Assembly: GCA_009746045.1 (NCBI GenBank)
Contig: RPFO01000380.1
Coordinates: 587,388-651,387, forward strand
Direction of reading: 5' to 3'
DNA from: Mesostigma viride
Lineage: Eukaryota; Streptophyta; Mesostigmatophyceae; Mesostigmatales; Mesostigmataceae
Length of the DNA: 64,000 bases
Both the position numbers and the translations under genes were made by a program. The stretch's first letter is position 1. Each line of letters starts with the position of its first letter. Shown here in pieces: positions 33,157 to 46,103 of the stretch. The notes below the pieces were generated by a model that saw only the letters and a list, made by a program, of their open reading frames with translations, made no database searches and had not been told where the DNA came from.

Positions 33157-36100
33157 ATTGTGCTGCTACGTATCAATACATGTGGGGGGTGCTGCTACGT
33201 ATCAATACATGTGGGGGGGTGCTGCTACGTATCAATACATGTGGGGGGGTGCTGCTACGTATCAATACATGTGGGGGGGTGCTGCTACGTATCAATACAT
33301 GTGGGGGGGTGCTGCTACGTATCAATACATGTGGGGGGGTGCTGCTACGTATCAATACATGTGGGGGGGTGCTGCTACGTATCAATACATGTGGGGGGGT
33401 GCTGCTACGTATCAATACATGTGGGGGGGTGCTGCTACGTATCAATACATGTGGGGGGGTGCTGCTACGTATCAATACATGTGGGGGGGTGCTGCTACGT
33501 ATCAATACATGTGGGGGGGTGCTGCTACGTATCAATACATGTGGGGGGGTGCTGCTACGTATCAATACATGTGGGGGGGTGCTGCTACGTATCAATACAT
33601 GTGGGGGGGTGCTGCTACGTATCAATACATGTGGGGGGGTGCTGCTACGTATCAATACATGTGGGGGGGTGCTGCTACGTATCAATACATGTGGGGGGGT
33701 GCTGCTACGTATCAATACATGTGGGGGGGTGCTGCTACGTATCAATACATGTGGGGGGGTGCTGCTACGTATCAATACATGTGGGGGGGTGCTGCTACGT
33801 ATCAATACATGTGGGGGGGTGCTGCTACGTATCAATACATGTGGGGGGGTGCTGCTACGTATCAATACATGTGGGGGGGTGCTGCTACGTATCAATACAT
33901 GTGGGGGGGTGCTGCTACGTATCAATACATGTGGGGGGGTGCTGCTACGTATCAATACATGTGGGGGGGTGCTGCTACGTATCAATACATGTGGGGGGGT
34001 GCTGCTACGTATCAATACATGTGGGGGGGTGCTGCTACGTATCAATACATGTGGGGGGGTGCTGCTACGTATCAATACATGTGGGGGGGTGCTGCTACGT
34101 ATCAATACATGTGGGGGGGTGCTGCTACGTATCAATACATGTGGGGGGTGCTGCTACGTATCAATACATGTGGGGGGGTGCTGCTACGTATCAATACATG
34201 TGGGGGGTGCTGCTACGTATCAATACATGTGGGGGGGTGCTGCTACGTATCAATACATGTGGGGGGGTGCTGCTACGTATCAATACATGTGGGGGGGTGC
34301 TGCTACGTATCAATACATGTGGGGGGGTGCTGCTACGTATCAATACATGTGGGGGGGTGCTGCTACGTATCAATACATGTGGGGGGTGCTGCTACGTATC
34401 AATACATGTGGGGGGGTGCTGCTACGTATCAATACATGTGGGGGGGTGCTGCTACGTATCAATACATGTGGGGGGGTGCTGCTACGTATCAATACATGTG
34501 GGGGGTGCTGCTACGTATCAATACATGTGGGGGGGTGCTGCTACGTATCAATACATGTGGGGGGGTGCTGCTACGTATCAATACATGTGGGGGGGTGCTG
34601 CTACGTATCAATACATGTGGGGGGGTGCTGCTACGTATCAATACATGTGGGGGGGTGCTGCTACGTATCAATACATGTGGGGGGGTGCTGCTACGTATCA
34701 ATACATGTGGGGGGGTGCTACGTATCAATACATGTGGGGGGGTTCTGCTACGTATCAATACATGTGGGGGGGTCTGCTACGTATCAATACATGTGGGGGG
34801 GTGCTGCTACGTATCAATACATGTGGGGGGGTGCTGCTACGTATCAATACATGTGGGGGGGTGCTGCTACGTATCAATACATGTGGGGGGGTGCTGCTAC
34901 GTATCAATACATGTGGGGGGGTGCTGCTACGTATCAATACATGTGGGGGGGTGCTGCTACGTATCAATACATGTGGGGGGGTGCTGCTACGTATCAATAC
35001 ATGTGGGGGGTGCTGCTACGTATCAATACATGTGGGGGGGTGCTGCTACGTATCAATACATGTGGGGGGGTGCTGCTACGTATCAATACATGTGGGGGGG
35101 TGCTGCTACGTATCAATACATGTGGGGGGGTGCTGCTACGTATCAATACATGTGGGGGGGTGCTGCTACGTATCAATACATGTGGGGGGGTGCTGCTACG
35201 TATCAATACATGTGGGGGGGTGCTGCTACGTATCAATACATGTGGGGGGGTGGCTACGTATCAATACATGTGGGGGGGTGCTGCTACGTATCAATACATG
35301 TGGGGGGGTGCTGCTACGTATCAATACATGTGGGGGGGTGCTGCTACGTATCAATACATGTGGGGGGGTGCTGCTACGTATCAATACATGTGGGGGGGTG
35401 CTGCTACGTATCAATACATGTGGGGGGGTGCGGCTACGTATCAATACATGTGGGGGGGTGCTGCTACGTATCAATACATGTGGGGGGGTGCTGCTACGTA
35501 TCAATACATGTGGGGGGGTGCTGCTACGTATCAATACATGTGGGGGGGTGCTGCTACGTATCAATACATGTGGGGGGGTGCTGCTACGTATCAATACATG
35601 TGGGGGGGTGCTGCTACGTATCAATACATGTGGGGGGTGCGGCTACGTATCAATACATGTGGGGGGGTGCGGCTACGTATCAATACATGTGGGGGGGTGC
35701 GGCTACGTATCAATACATGTGGGGGGGTGCTGCTACGTATCAATACATGTGGGGGGGTGCTGCTACGTATCAATACATGTGGGGGGGGATGCTACGTATC
35801 AATACATGTGGGGGGGTTCTGCTACGTATCAATACATGTGGGGGGGTTCTGCTACGTATCAATACATGTGGGGGGGTGCTGCTACGTATCAATACATGTG
35901 GGGGGGTGCTGCTACGTATCAATACATGTGGGGGGTGCGGCTACGTATCAATACATGTGGGGGGGTGCTGCTACGTATCAATACATGTGGGGGGGTGCTG
36001 CTACGTATCAATACATGTGGGGGGGTGCTGCTACGTATCAATACATGTGGGGGGGTGCGGCTACGTATCAATACATGTGGGGGGTGCTGCTACGTATCAA

Positions 36101-36605
36101 TACATGTGGGGGGGTGCTGCTACGTATCAATACATGTGGGGGGTGCGGCTACGTATCAATACATGTGGGGGGTGCGGCTACGTATCAATACATGTGGGGG
36201 GGTGCTGCTACGTATCAATACATGTGGGGGGGTGCTGCTACGTATCAATACATGTGGGGGGTGCGGCTACGTATCAATACATGTGGGGGGGTGCTGCTAC
36301 GTATCAATACATGTGGGGGGGTGCTGCTACGTATCAATACATGTGGGGGGGTGCGGCTACGTATCAATACATGTGGGGGGGTGCTGCTACGTATCAATAC
36401 ATGTGGGGGGGTGCTGCTACGTATCAATACATGTGGGGGGGTGCTGCTACGTATCAATACATGTGGGGGGGTGCGGCTACGTATCAATACATGTGGGGGG
36501 GGGATGCTACGTATTAATACATGTGGGGGGGTGATGCTACGTATCAATACATGTGGGGGGTGATGCTACGTACGTATCAATACATGTGGGGGGTGATGCT
36601 ATGTA
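33157..36605. repeat. 30-bp minisatellite, about 114 copies
   Basis: The unit is TGCTACGTATCAATACATG plus a G-run of 6-8 plus TGC. From 33177 to about 34140 some 32 units are identical; beyond that, G-run length and CTG/CGG variants accumulate. The unit contains the self-complementary hexamers TACGTA and ACATGT. All three forward frames are open for over 1100 codons because the unit length is a multiple of 3 and lacks stops, so these long ORFs are not genes. Confidence 0.95.
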
Positions 36606-37480
36606 TCATTTATTTATTCATGCCATCACCCCCCACATTTAATTATTAATGCCAGCACCCCCCAACATTCATTTATTCATGCCATCACACCCCCACATTC
36701 TTTTATTCATGGCAGCACCCCCCCACATTTATTTATTCATGCCATCACACCCCCACATTTAATGATTAATGCCAGCACCCCCCAACATTCATTTATTCAT
36801 GCCATCACACCCCCACATTCTTTTATTCATGGCAGCACCCCCCACATTTATTTATTCATGCCATCACCCCCCCACATTCTTTTATTCATGGCAGCACCCC
36901 CCACATTTATTTATTCATGCCATCACCCCCCCACATTTAATTATTAATGCCAGCACCCCCCAACATTCATTTATTCATGCCATCACACCCCCACATTCTT
37001 TTATTCATGGCAGCACCCCCCACATTCTTTTATTCATGGCAGCACCCCCCACATTTATTTATTCATGCCATCACCCCCCACATTCTTTTATTCATGGCAG
37101 CACCCCCCCACATTTATTTATTCATGCCATCACCCCCCACATTTAATTATTAATGCCAGTACCCCCCAACATTCATTTATTCATGCCATCACACCCCCAC
37201 ATTCTTTTATTCATGGCAGCACCCCCCCACATTTATTTATTCATGCCATCACCCCCCACATTTAATTATTAATGCCAGCACCCCCCAACATTCATTTATT
37301 CATGCCATCACACCCCCACATTCTTTTATTCATGGCAGCACCCCCCCACATTTATTTATTCATGCCATCACCCCCCCACATTTAATTATTAATGCCAGCA
37401 CCCCCCCACATGCATTTATACATAGCATCCCCCCCCACATGTATTTATACGTAGCTTCCCCCCCCACATGTATTTATACG
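36606..37480. repeat. Diverged minisatellite in inverted orientation to the 30-bp array
   Basis: About 28 units of 30-34 bp of the form CACCCCCCACATTTATTTATTCATGCCAT. The last units (37405-37480) read CCCACATGTATTTATACGTAGC, the reverse complement of the 33-36 kb unit apart from one base. The two arrays are therefore head-to-head relatives, joined at about 36605. Confidence 0.85.
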
Positions 37481-37489
37481 TGGTCGTAA

Positions 37490-37953
37490 GGGTCTCGCTG
37501 CGGGTAGACCCTCGGAATTTTGTTTTTGTATTGACGTTAGGGTCTCGCTGCAGCGAGACCCCAAGGAATGTCAATTTTTCATGTTTTCATGATGGGGGGT
37601 CTTTCTTTTCTCACCCTTAAAATGATTTGTTTTTGTATCGGTGTTAGGGTCTCGCTGCAGCGAGACCCCTACGAATGTCGACTTTTACTGTTTGCAAGAT
37701 GGGAGGGGGCTTTCTTCGCTCACCCTAAAAATGATTTGTTTTTGTTTGACGTTAGGGTCTCGCTGCAGCGAGACCCCTACGAATGTCGACTTTTTTATGT
37801 TTGCATGATGGGAGGTTGCTTGTTTTCGCTCACCCTAAAAATGATTTGTTTTTGCTTGAAGTGAGGGTCTCGCTGCAGCGAGACGCCAAAGTTTTGCATT
37901 AAACTAAATGTCCCTTTTAGAATCCACGAAAGGGTCTAGCTGCAGCGAGACCC
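37490..37953. repeat. About 108-bp tandem unit with six palindromes, upstream of the large gene
   Basis: Palindromes at 37490, 37540, 37647, 37755, 37865 and 37932. Those at 37540, 37647 and 37755 are perfect (GGGTCTCGCTG followed by its reverse complement). The middle copies are spaced 107, 108 and 110 bp and share TCACCCTAAAAATGATTTG and ACGAATGTCGACTTT. This stretch is the presumed promoter or 5' UTR/intron region of the gene starting at 38031. Confidence 0.85.
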
Positions 37954-39342
37954 TCCCCATCGTTTTTCTGCCGGTAATTCAGATTCTGAATGACATTTGT
38001 GAAACTTGCTTTTTTGATATTGTTCTGCAGATGTCGTCCTCCTATTCCGATGCTGTCAAGGCCACTCCCGTTTCACCCAAGATGACGTCGAACACCTCGC
38101 CGGACGGAACGGCAACGGAGGCGTTTCCTCCGTTGCAGTTTGGTCCCGTAAATGCTATTGCGAGGTCCCCCCCACCGAGTCCCCCTCGCCCTCCAAGTCC
38201 AACTTGCCCCCCAGCGAGTTGGACAGAATTATACCCCCCAACCCTCTCGCTGCTGCGTCTCGCGCTCCGTCCCGCTCTCCGCCCCGTAAGTCTCCATCGC
38301 CGCCCCCCAAGTCGGCCGGAGCTGCTGCGTCCCGCTCGCCGCCCCGCAAGTCCCCCAAGTCCCCGCAACCCGTTCCCCCCAAGCAAGTCCCCCGCAACTG
38401 CGACCCGTTCGCCGAACCGCAAGTCCCCCTCTCCGCCCAAAGTTCCCCCCGCTACCGCGTCCCGCTCTCCTTCTCGCAAGTCCCCCTCGCCGTCAACCAA
38501 GAACCCCGCAACTGCGTCCCGCTCGCCGTCCCGCTCTCCTTCCCCCAAGTCCCGCTCGCCGCCACCCAAGTCCCCTGCTTCTGCGTCCCGCTCGCCGTCC
38601 CCCAAGCATTCCAGTTCTAAGCGTAAGCCTGCGGCCGAGTGGGTAGAGGAAGACGACCGCACCAAAGAGCTCAGGAAGCTGAGGAAGTCTATCAGTGAGC
38701 TTGTTGAGGAGGACGAGCGCGATCAGACTAACGGGAGGCCTGAAGACCCGGAATCGCCGGTTCGGGAGTCGCGTCAGAAGCGGTTGTCCGATTTGTTAGC
38801 AATGGCCGCAAGCTTTGCTGACGAATACGCGGCTCTCGACAAGAAGGACAAGGAGAAGGAGAAGGCGGAGAGGGAGGCCATCGAGAAGGCGGAGAGGGAG
38901 AGGGTGGAGAGGGAGGAGAAGGAGAGGCTGGAGAAGGCGGAGAGGGAGGAGGAGGAGAGGGAGTACAAGGAGAAAAAGGCTGCCCAGGAGAAGGAGCACA
39001 GGATCCTGGTGGCGAAGCAGAAGGAGGAGGCGAAGAAGAAGACGGAGGCGGCAGCGAAGGAATTCTTGCGGAGGAGGCCGCTCTTTTTTTGCAGATGCGA
39101 CAGGAGAGGATGAAGGCGGAAGAGGCCGCGAGGAAGAGGAGGAGGAGGCTGCGAGGAAGGAGGAGGAGGCTGCGAAGGCAGTTGAGGGGGAGAAGGACGA
39201 GAACGAAGAAGGGTTCTTCCCGAAGGATTTTCAGTCGATTATCAGGTATGTTTATTAATGTGAGACGTACATTTTCAGATGGCTTGAACGGCGTGTGTGT
39301 ATCGTAGAAAGGGTGGGATTTTATGTCATACATTGATCGTAA

Positions 39343-42300
39343 GGGTCTAGCTGCGGAGAGACGTTGACCTAGGAGTTAAGGTTGTTGACGACGACGATGT
39401 GTGGCCTTTTTTTTACTCTTGTTGTCTGCAGCCCTCCACGGTGGCCATTCTGAAACAGTACCTGGCTCAGGCTGAGTCTGAGTCTGGGGTGAGTCGTAAA
39501 GCCGAAAAGGGCTTGAGAGGCTTGATCCGCTTTCTTTCGGCCGAGATAGCGTTTGCAGAGAAGTCCGGTGTCGTCGTGGACCGTCCGGAGTCGGCACACA
39601 TAATTTGGAAGAACGACCGCCTGGGCCGTCTTGCATTGTTCGAAGCCACACAGCGAGCCATTCATGGGAAGAGGGTCGTTGGTGACGACATTATGAGGTT
39701 TTGAAGATCGCGCAGTCGTGCATCCTTAATCTGAAGGAGGATGTCGGACGTTACTTTCCCCGTCGTGCTTTAATATGGTCGACGCTCTTTGATGAGGTTG
39801 AAAAGTTCGAGGTCCACATTGGCTTCACATGCATCGAGGCTTCCTATATGGAAACCTTGAAAACCACTGCGTTGCATCAGCTCTTTAAACTCATGACTGG
39901 AGATATGAGAGCGGATTCGAGGGCTTCACTGTCGGAAGATGAAGTGTTTGATATTGTCAGGCAAGGATTTGTTGACACGTCCAACAGTGACTTTATCGTA
40001 ATTGTGCCGGGAAGAATGAATGACGTAGGAGGATTGGAGGAGCGCGCACATGAAGTGATCGCGCATTTGGACATGGCAAGAGACCACTTACTGCAATCTT
40101 TTGTTAAGTGGCGGACTGACTTTCTTGTCAGCCCGGACGCCAGCCTTTCGCGGGAAGCGGTCGCTTTCTTTTTGGATTGGGCTGGACAGGTGATCCAAAG
40201 TTTCCGGCACCGGGAGGACTTCCATGTTATTCAGACATATAAGCCATACCGGGAAGTCGTCCAGGAATGGTTGGATCAAATCTCGTTGGTTGATTGTCTC
40301 CAGAGTATCCGAACCAAGACAGACACGGAGTGGTCTGATTTAGAGGCGGGAGGCCATTGGCAGTCCCTCGAGTTGTTCTTCGAGGCGGAATTGAGGCGGC
40401 AACTGGAAAAGGAGAGAGCCCATCAAGTGCCGATATGGCCTTTGGGGAAGATTTTGAGGAGGTGGAAGTTCTACGTTTCGGTACGTTAACTTGCCGATAT
40501 CGTTTATCGATTTGGGTTGTTTCCATTCCCTGAATAGGGCTCTATATGCTGACCAACCTTCATGGTTTGTCCTGTCATATCATGCAGGGGGGCTCCATGC
40601 CAGGGGACGTATCGGAGGATTTACCTAATTTGTCAGACTTGGTTGATAAGGTGGGTGCTTGTCCGTCGAGTTTCCACGAGCATCTTACATGGGGTCTAGC
40701 TGCAGGTAGACCCTCACCCTTTTATTGAGACTGACATGTTCGGCTAATTTCAACGGTGCCCCCAACCAATCTGTTGTCTTTTTTCAGGGGGCGGCTGCGG
40801 CGATGGCTGTTGACAGTGCTGGTATTTGGTCTGGACTCGAGATGGAAATGGTAAGCATTAAACGATATCCGGATGTCTGCATTTCGCCTGAAGTTTTAGT
40901 GAGCGCATTATGCGAAATATACAAATGTCGACTAATTTTGATTTCCAATGAGCTGTCGTATTCGGTGTTGACAGGCGGGGGGTTTGGCCTCAGCAGGCGC
41001 TGCCGGAGAGGAAGAAAACGCTGGAGGAGATGAGGATGGGGGGGATGAAAACGCTGGAGGAGATGAGGATGGGGGAGACGCTGAGGGAGAAGTGGCTGTG
41101 CAGGTACGTTCATCCGCCGCGAGTTCGTGTGATTTTTTTCGTGCTGAGGGGTATCTCCGCAGAGAGACGATGGTGCAACAATCGAACTGAGGTCAAGTCC
41201 CTTCTTGTTCGTTTTTTTTTGTCATGCAGGCGGGGGCTGTCGCTGGGGGTACTGCGGGGGGGAAGGCGGCGAAGCCTCCATTGACTGAGCATGAAAGGGA
41301 AAAGCTGGATTCCCGCAAGAAGGTTGCGAAGGATCATATTATTGCTGTTGGCCTGATCATGCTTAAGTCTCCGCCCGATGGCGTCGATTCGGAGGGACCT
41401 GCGGGGTCCGAGTTTCGCAAGTACCTGACACGACTTGAGGCGGAAGTCGATGCCGATTTCGATACGGAGGTGTTGGGTGCGCTACCTTTAAGAGTGAATT
41501 GGCATATGAATTTGTAAATCTGGTGAAGTCGAAAGCCACCAAGAATTTCAAGTGGCAGCCTAAGGAGTACTCAGAGGCAAAGGTTGACAAGATCGAGAAA
41601 TTCATGAAGGCTGATTTTCGTCGTCGGGCCGCTGAGGGAAAAAGGGCGCTGAATGCGGTGGCAAAGGCCAACAGTAAGAAGAACGCGGAGGCGAAGGCGG
41701 CGGAGAAGGAGGCGAAGAAGGCGGAGAAGGAGAAGGCTAAGGAGGCCAAGAAGCAGCAGAAAACTGGACAGGTACGATTGTTGTGAAAATTTAGACCTCT
41801 CGCTGCGGGTAGACGCTGACTGGCTGCGGGACTTGGTGTTTAGTGTCAGTAAGGTATTATTCCAACAGAACTTTGTTCGTCCCTGAACAGGATGTCGTGG
41901 TCGGCCTAAATATTACTGACTTGAGCAAATCCTGCGGTCCTTTTCGATTTTTTACTTCAGGATGACGGGGGGGACGAAGACGCCACGGTGGAGAAGAAGT
42001 TACCTGGTCATGACGCCGTGTTCGCGCTGGTGAAGGATATGCTCAAGTACTGCTCGAGTAGGCGGATGGCGGACGTCGATGACCTGCCAAACTGGCCCGA
42101 GTTCTCCCCCTTTCTTGAGCTGCTCCGGTCACTCAACAAGCTTTTTAAGGAGGGGGTGCTCACGAGCAGTGGGAACCCGGACACCGACCCTATCATTGAA
42201 AGCTGGAAGCCTTCGAAAAAGGTCGACTCGAACAAGGAGGTCAGGGACCAGAACATCCGGAAGGCCAATACTCTCAGGGAAACGCGTTGGATTCGGCCGG

Positions 42301-43325
42301 CCGATTTTAAGCAGACCGGATGTTTCAGTATGCGGATCCAGACGGTCAACGCGCTTATTTTGCCAGAGGCTTTGAGGCAGCGGCGTTTAAACCTTGAAAC
42401 CATTAAGGAGAACGGCCGCATTCTCCTCAATGCGCGGGACAACGCCTTGCACTTCAAGGTTGTTGTCCCGGTCTGGCAGTTCCCTTTCCAGGCGCTTGCC
42501 GAATCTCAACCTGACCTGTTCGACAAGCAAATCTTGTGCATGCCGGATTTCGTCAAGTGGCTGAAGCATTCACCACGGCGCCAAGATTGACGCGGAGGAT
42601 GTGGGGTCCAGGTACTTCCGGCCCCTTTCGGATACTGAAGTCGACGTGTGGCTTAACACGGAGTCCACCACCTCTTTCCTCGCGAGAGGACTTGAGTGGC
42701 GTACCTACGCCAGGTGGACGAGGTGGAAGCAGTTTTGCCTCAGGAGATCGAGGGCAGTCGGCAAGTTTTCAACCTGCTGTGCAATACTGCGATGAAGTCC
42801 TACGATCCGAAATTTTTTGAGGAACGGGTACCGGTACCGTATCTGGTTCTCCGGTACGCGGTGGTGGATGGGAACCACTACTTTAAGGGGTTAAAGTCGT
42901 TTCTCAGGGGGCCGGATGGCGGGTGGGGAGAGGTTCGGGCAATGATGTGCGAGGGTGGGGCGGAGTCCAATTTCGCAAATACTCCTAAGGAGGCGGAGCA
43001 CGCCTTCCAGGACCTGTTGCGGAAATTCCGTGGTGGTTACATGGGTACGAACGTCATTCTTCTCAAGGGTGGCGACCTGCTCCCGTCGTGGAGTGAGCTG
43101 CGAAATCTACCTAAGGCAAAAGAAGATGTAAGCTATCTATTTTGGCAGGGTCTAGCTGCGGGTAGACCCTCGGAATTTTCGTGGTTGTTTTTTGTGTGCG
43201 CTTCAAGTTTTTTGCGAGGGTCTCGCTGCAGCTAGACCCTCTCCTTTTTTTTGTTGGAATTTTCGTTGCGTATTGTCGGCCGTTTCTTTTTCGAATTTTG
43301 TTAGGGTCTATCCGCAGCTATACCC
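39343..43325. repeat. Palindrome copies inside introns of the large gene
   Basis: Copies at 39343 (intron 1), 40692 (intron 3), 41149 (intron 5), 41794 (intron 6), and 43148, 43218 and 43304 (intron 7). Each is GGGTCT-N-CTGCAG-like with arms of varying match. Introns 2 and 4 carry none. Confidence 0.85.
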
Positions 43326-45077
43326 CTCGCCTTTTATGACTGAGTTTTGTCGTTGCTCGCTCGATGTTAATTGATGTCGCAGGCGGTGCTGACCGGCAAG
43401 CTGGAGAAGCTGTTCGACATCGCCAAGGGGGCGAATTCGGAGGACTTAGCCGTGGCGGATCGTACGCTGGGCCAGGCGTTGCTTGACGTGTGGAACTACA
43501 ACAAGCTATATCTATACGGCAAAGTCACGCGTGGGAAGGGCCACTATATTGCGGATGGCCACTACACCAATCTGCTCACGTACATCCTCCCGGCTATGCG
43601 GCAAGCGGGGGGAAGGGAAGGGAATGTGGAGCCGGCAGCGGTGGATGTACACGAGGAGGAAGCAGAAGGAAAGAAAAAGCCGGCCCACAGCATTGCTTCA
43701 GTGCATTCCGCTTACAGTCGCACGCTGGCCAACACGTTTCTCCGTCTGACACAGGAGCAGACTGATGATCCTGCCTCAACGAAACCCGCGCCTGAGGAGG
43801 TGATGATGCAAAGGTGCAAATTCGCCAATGCAGAGGGGGAGAAGAAAGGCCAGAAGGTCTCTTGGACTTCTTTCAGGAACTTGGCCAGCCTTCCTATGAT
43901 GGACGCCGTGATCGATTGCATCATGAGCTGCCAGGTTGGACCGGAAAAGCTCACCAAGTTGGTGGAGATCGCCAAGGATGTGCTGGAGTGCCTGCGGCTG
44001 ACCATTTGCGCCAGATTCAAGGAGGATGTGACGCTGGAAGCGCGATGCAAGGACGCAAATGGCAAGGAGTTTGTGGCGTCTCATATTTTCGAACTCGTCT
44101 TCAATCTCCATCCTCTCGCTCGGCCGGTCGGCAGGAAGGAGATTGTGGCCAGATACCGGGAATTTTGGGATGTGGCCGTCATCATAACGAGGAACATCGC
44201 CTACCTTCTTAAAGCCAAAAAACACGCCGCACATCTGAGGATTCCGAGAAAGGATATCAGTAATGGCAAGATCGACTTTCAGGAGATTCTGCTAAAAGAG
44301 AGCGAGGACAAGACGGTGGGTTTGGCACTTTTTGCTCCGGAAGCGTTCAGGAAGTACGCTCCAAAACTTGGATTACTCGAAGGGGGGGTGAAGGAGGCGG
44401 CGATGAAGGGGCCGGTGAAGGGGCTGGAGAAGGGATCGAAGGGGAAGGGGAAGGGGAAGGAGACGGAGGCGAAGAAGGAGGAGGAGGAGTGGGACGTGAA
44501 GTATGAGTGGCAGAGTGTGGACTGGGGCCGTCGCCGGGTCTGGTTTTGCTGTCAGTTACTAGACGGTGATGATGATGACAAGTCGCTCGTCAAGCAGGTG
44601 GCAGGCGAGGTTGCCTCAGCTTCAGCCCGCCCCTTTCCCTTGGGCTATAGGTCCCTTCCGTGCCTGAGCCTGCTGAACTTGGCGAACATTTGGGGTGATA
44701 AGTGGAGTAACTTTCAGTCCAGGTGGTGGGCGTTCGGTCCTTGCCCGAAAGCTTCGGACATTCCCCAACCGGGCGGGATGTACGATCATGTGCTGAAGGC
44801 TTGCGCCCACGACTTTTTCTCCAGGTTCGAACCGATGGTGATCGTGTTTGGTACCGAGACGGAGATTAAGGGGTTTCAAGAGATAGTGGAAAGGATCGGG
44901 AAAGGGAGTGAATTGTGGGAGCGGCTTGAACAGGGGGAAGGTGATGGGGGGCCTAGGCTCGGAAGGGCGAAGAAGCGAAAAGCTTCCCACGAAGCTGGGG
45001 GATTGTCCGCCGTGGTGGAGAGTGATGACCAACAGTTGTTGGAGGGAGGGGATGGAGGGGATGGAGGTCCGGCAGGA

Positions 45078-45099
45078 GGGTCTAACCGCGGAGAGACCC
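45078..45099. repeat. Palindrome copy within an exon
   Basis: GGGTCTAACCGCGGAGAGACCC lies in frame in the 43383 exon and encodes GSNRGETP within a Gly-rich stretch. It is the only clear family member found in coding sequence. Confidence 0.75.
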
Positions 45100-45312
45100 C
45101 CGTCGAGGTCAGAACGCAGCAGGCCGAACAGATATCGGGGCCTGAAGGTGATTCGGATCCGCCTGCGGCGAAGAAGCCCGCTTCTCAAGTGACTCGACGG
45201 GCAGTCGTGTCACTTGTTGAGGATGATGGAGGTGGGCCTTCCAAGCCTGCCGCGTCGCAGCCCGTTTTTCAGGTTCCGAAGAAGCAGCTTCGGGTTCCCC
45301 CGGACACTCTGC

Positions 45313-46007
45313 AAGTTAACGCCAAGCGCATTGGCGTGATCCTGATTCGGCATATCTCTGCGATTCCAGCGGCACCGGAACGAGTTCATTCCGACGAGTA
45401 TCAAGAAAGTTATGGCGTTCCGACTTCCCGGTCGCGCGCGAGCGCGAGCCGGCTGTTCTTCTAAGTCGGACGTGAATATTTGCCGACGACATATGGGGTC
45501 GACAGTAATTCCTGGGCTGACAGGAATTAGGTGCTGTACCTACGACGGTATTGGATTAATACGTCGTACGCAGGAAATAGGAACCTTAACCTGTGGTCTG
45601 TGGGTACCGCAGGCTTAGTCCTGGACTTCTAGGTGCAGATGCAATAGTCACTGTGGACTGTGCTCTGTGGTCACTGTGCCTGTATGGCAGACCTACTGTA
45701 TAGGAGTCGGGCGCTGTACAGGTAGTGAATACTGTACCGGGGGTGTTATTACTGAGCAGGCCTGCTAGGCTGCTCAGGACTAGCAAGCACAGTGCACAAG
45801 TATATAAACAATAGGCCAGTGCCAAATGGGCATCTCTTGCGAGCCCGCCTCACGTGTTGTGCCTTGACTTGGCAAGCGCGTGTACAAGCCTCAAGTGTGT
45901 GAGCGCTGTAAACATTATCCGATTTAACAAAGCTCCGTTTCCAACCATATCACACATTGCTGCATTGCAACCATATCCTTCACATTGCGTGTGCTAAGAA
46001 AGCTTAA
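45313..46007 (+). repeat. 5' LTR
   Basis: Begins (A)AGTTAACGCC and ends AAGCTTAA(CT). It matches 54044-54739 except for about four changes, including C/T near 45540 and one A insertion in the 3' copy. A TATATAAACA box lies at about 45800, a plausible promoter. Confidence 0.9.
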
Positions 46008-46103
46008 CTCAAATTACAACCAGTCTCAGCGGAACGGCCAGGAGGGTCGTTGCCGGTTGCGGTGTGCAGCGTTTTACGACGAGAGGAGCTCGTCCGGTGG
46101 TGA

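Noticed and set aside
33118-36563. Three overlapping ORFs of over 1100 codons (YQYMWGGAAT-type repeats)
   Set aside because: The 30-bp stop-free unit keeps all three frames open. Frame changes with G-run length show no selection for one frame.
33157-36605. CRISPR-like array
   Set aside because: Repeats are contiguous with no unique spacers, and the context is eukaryotic.
36762-37265. His/Pro/Ser-rich ORFs in the second minisatellite
   Set aside because: Tandem-repeat translations without start context or domain.
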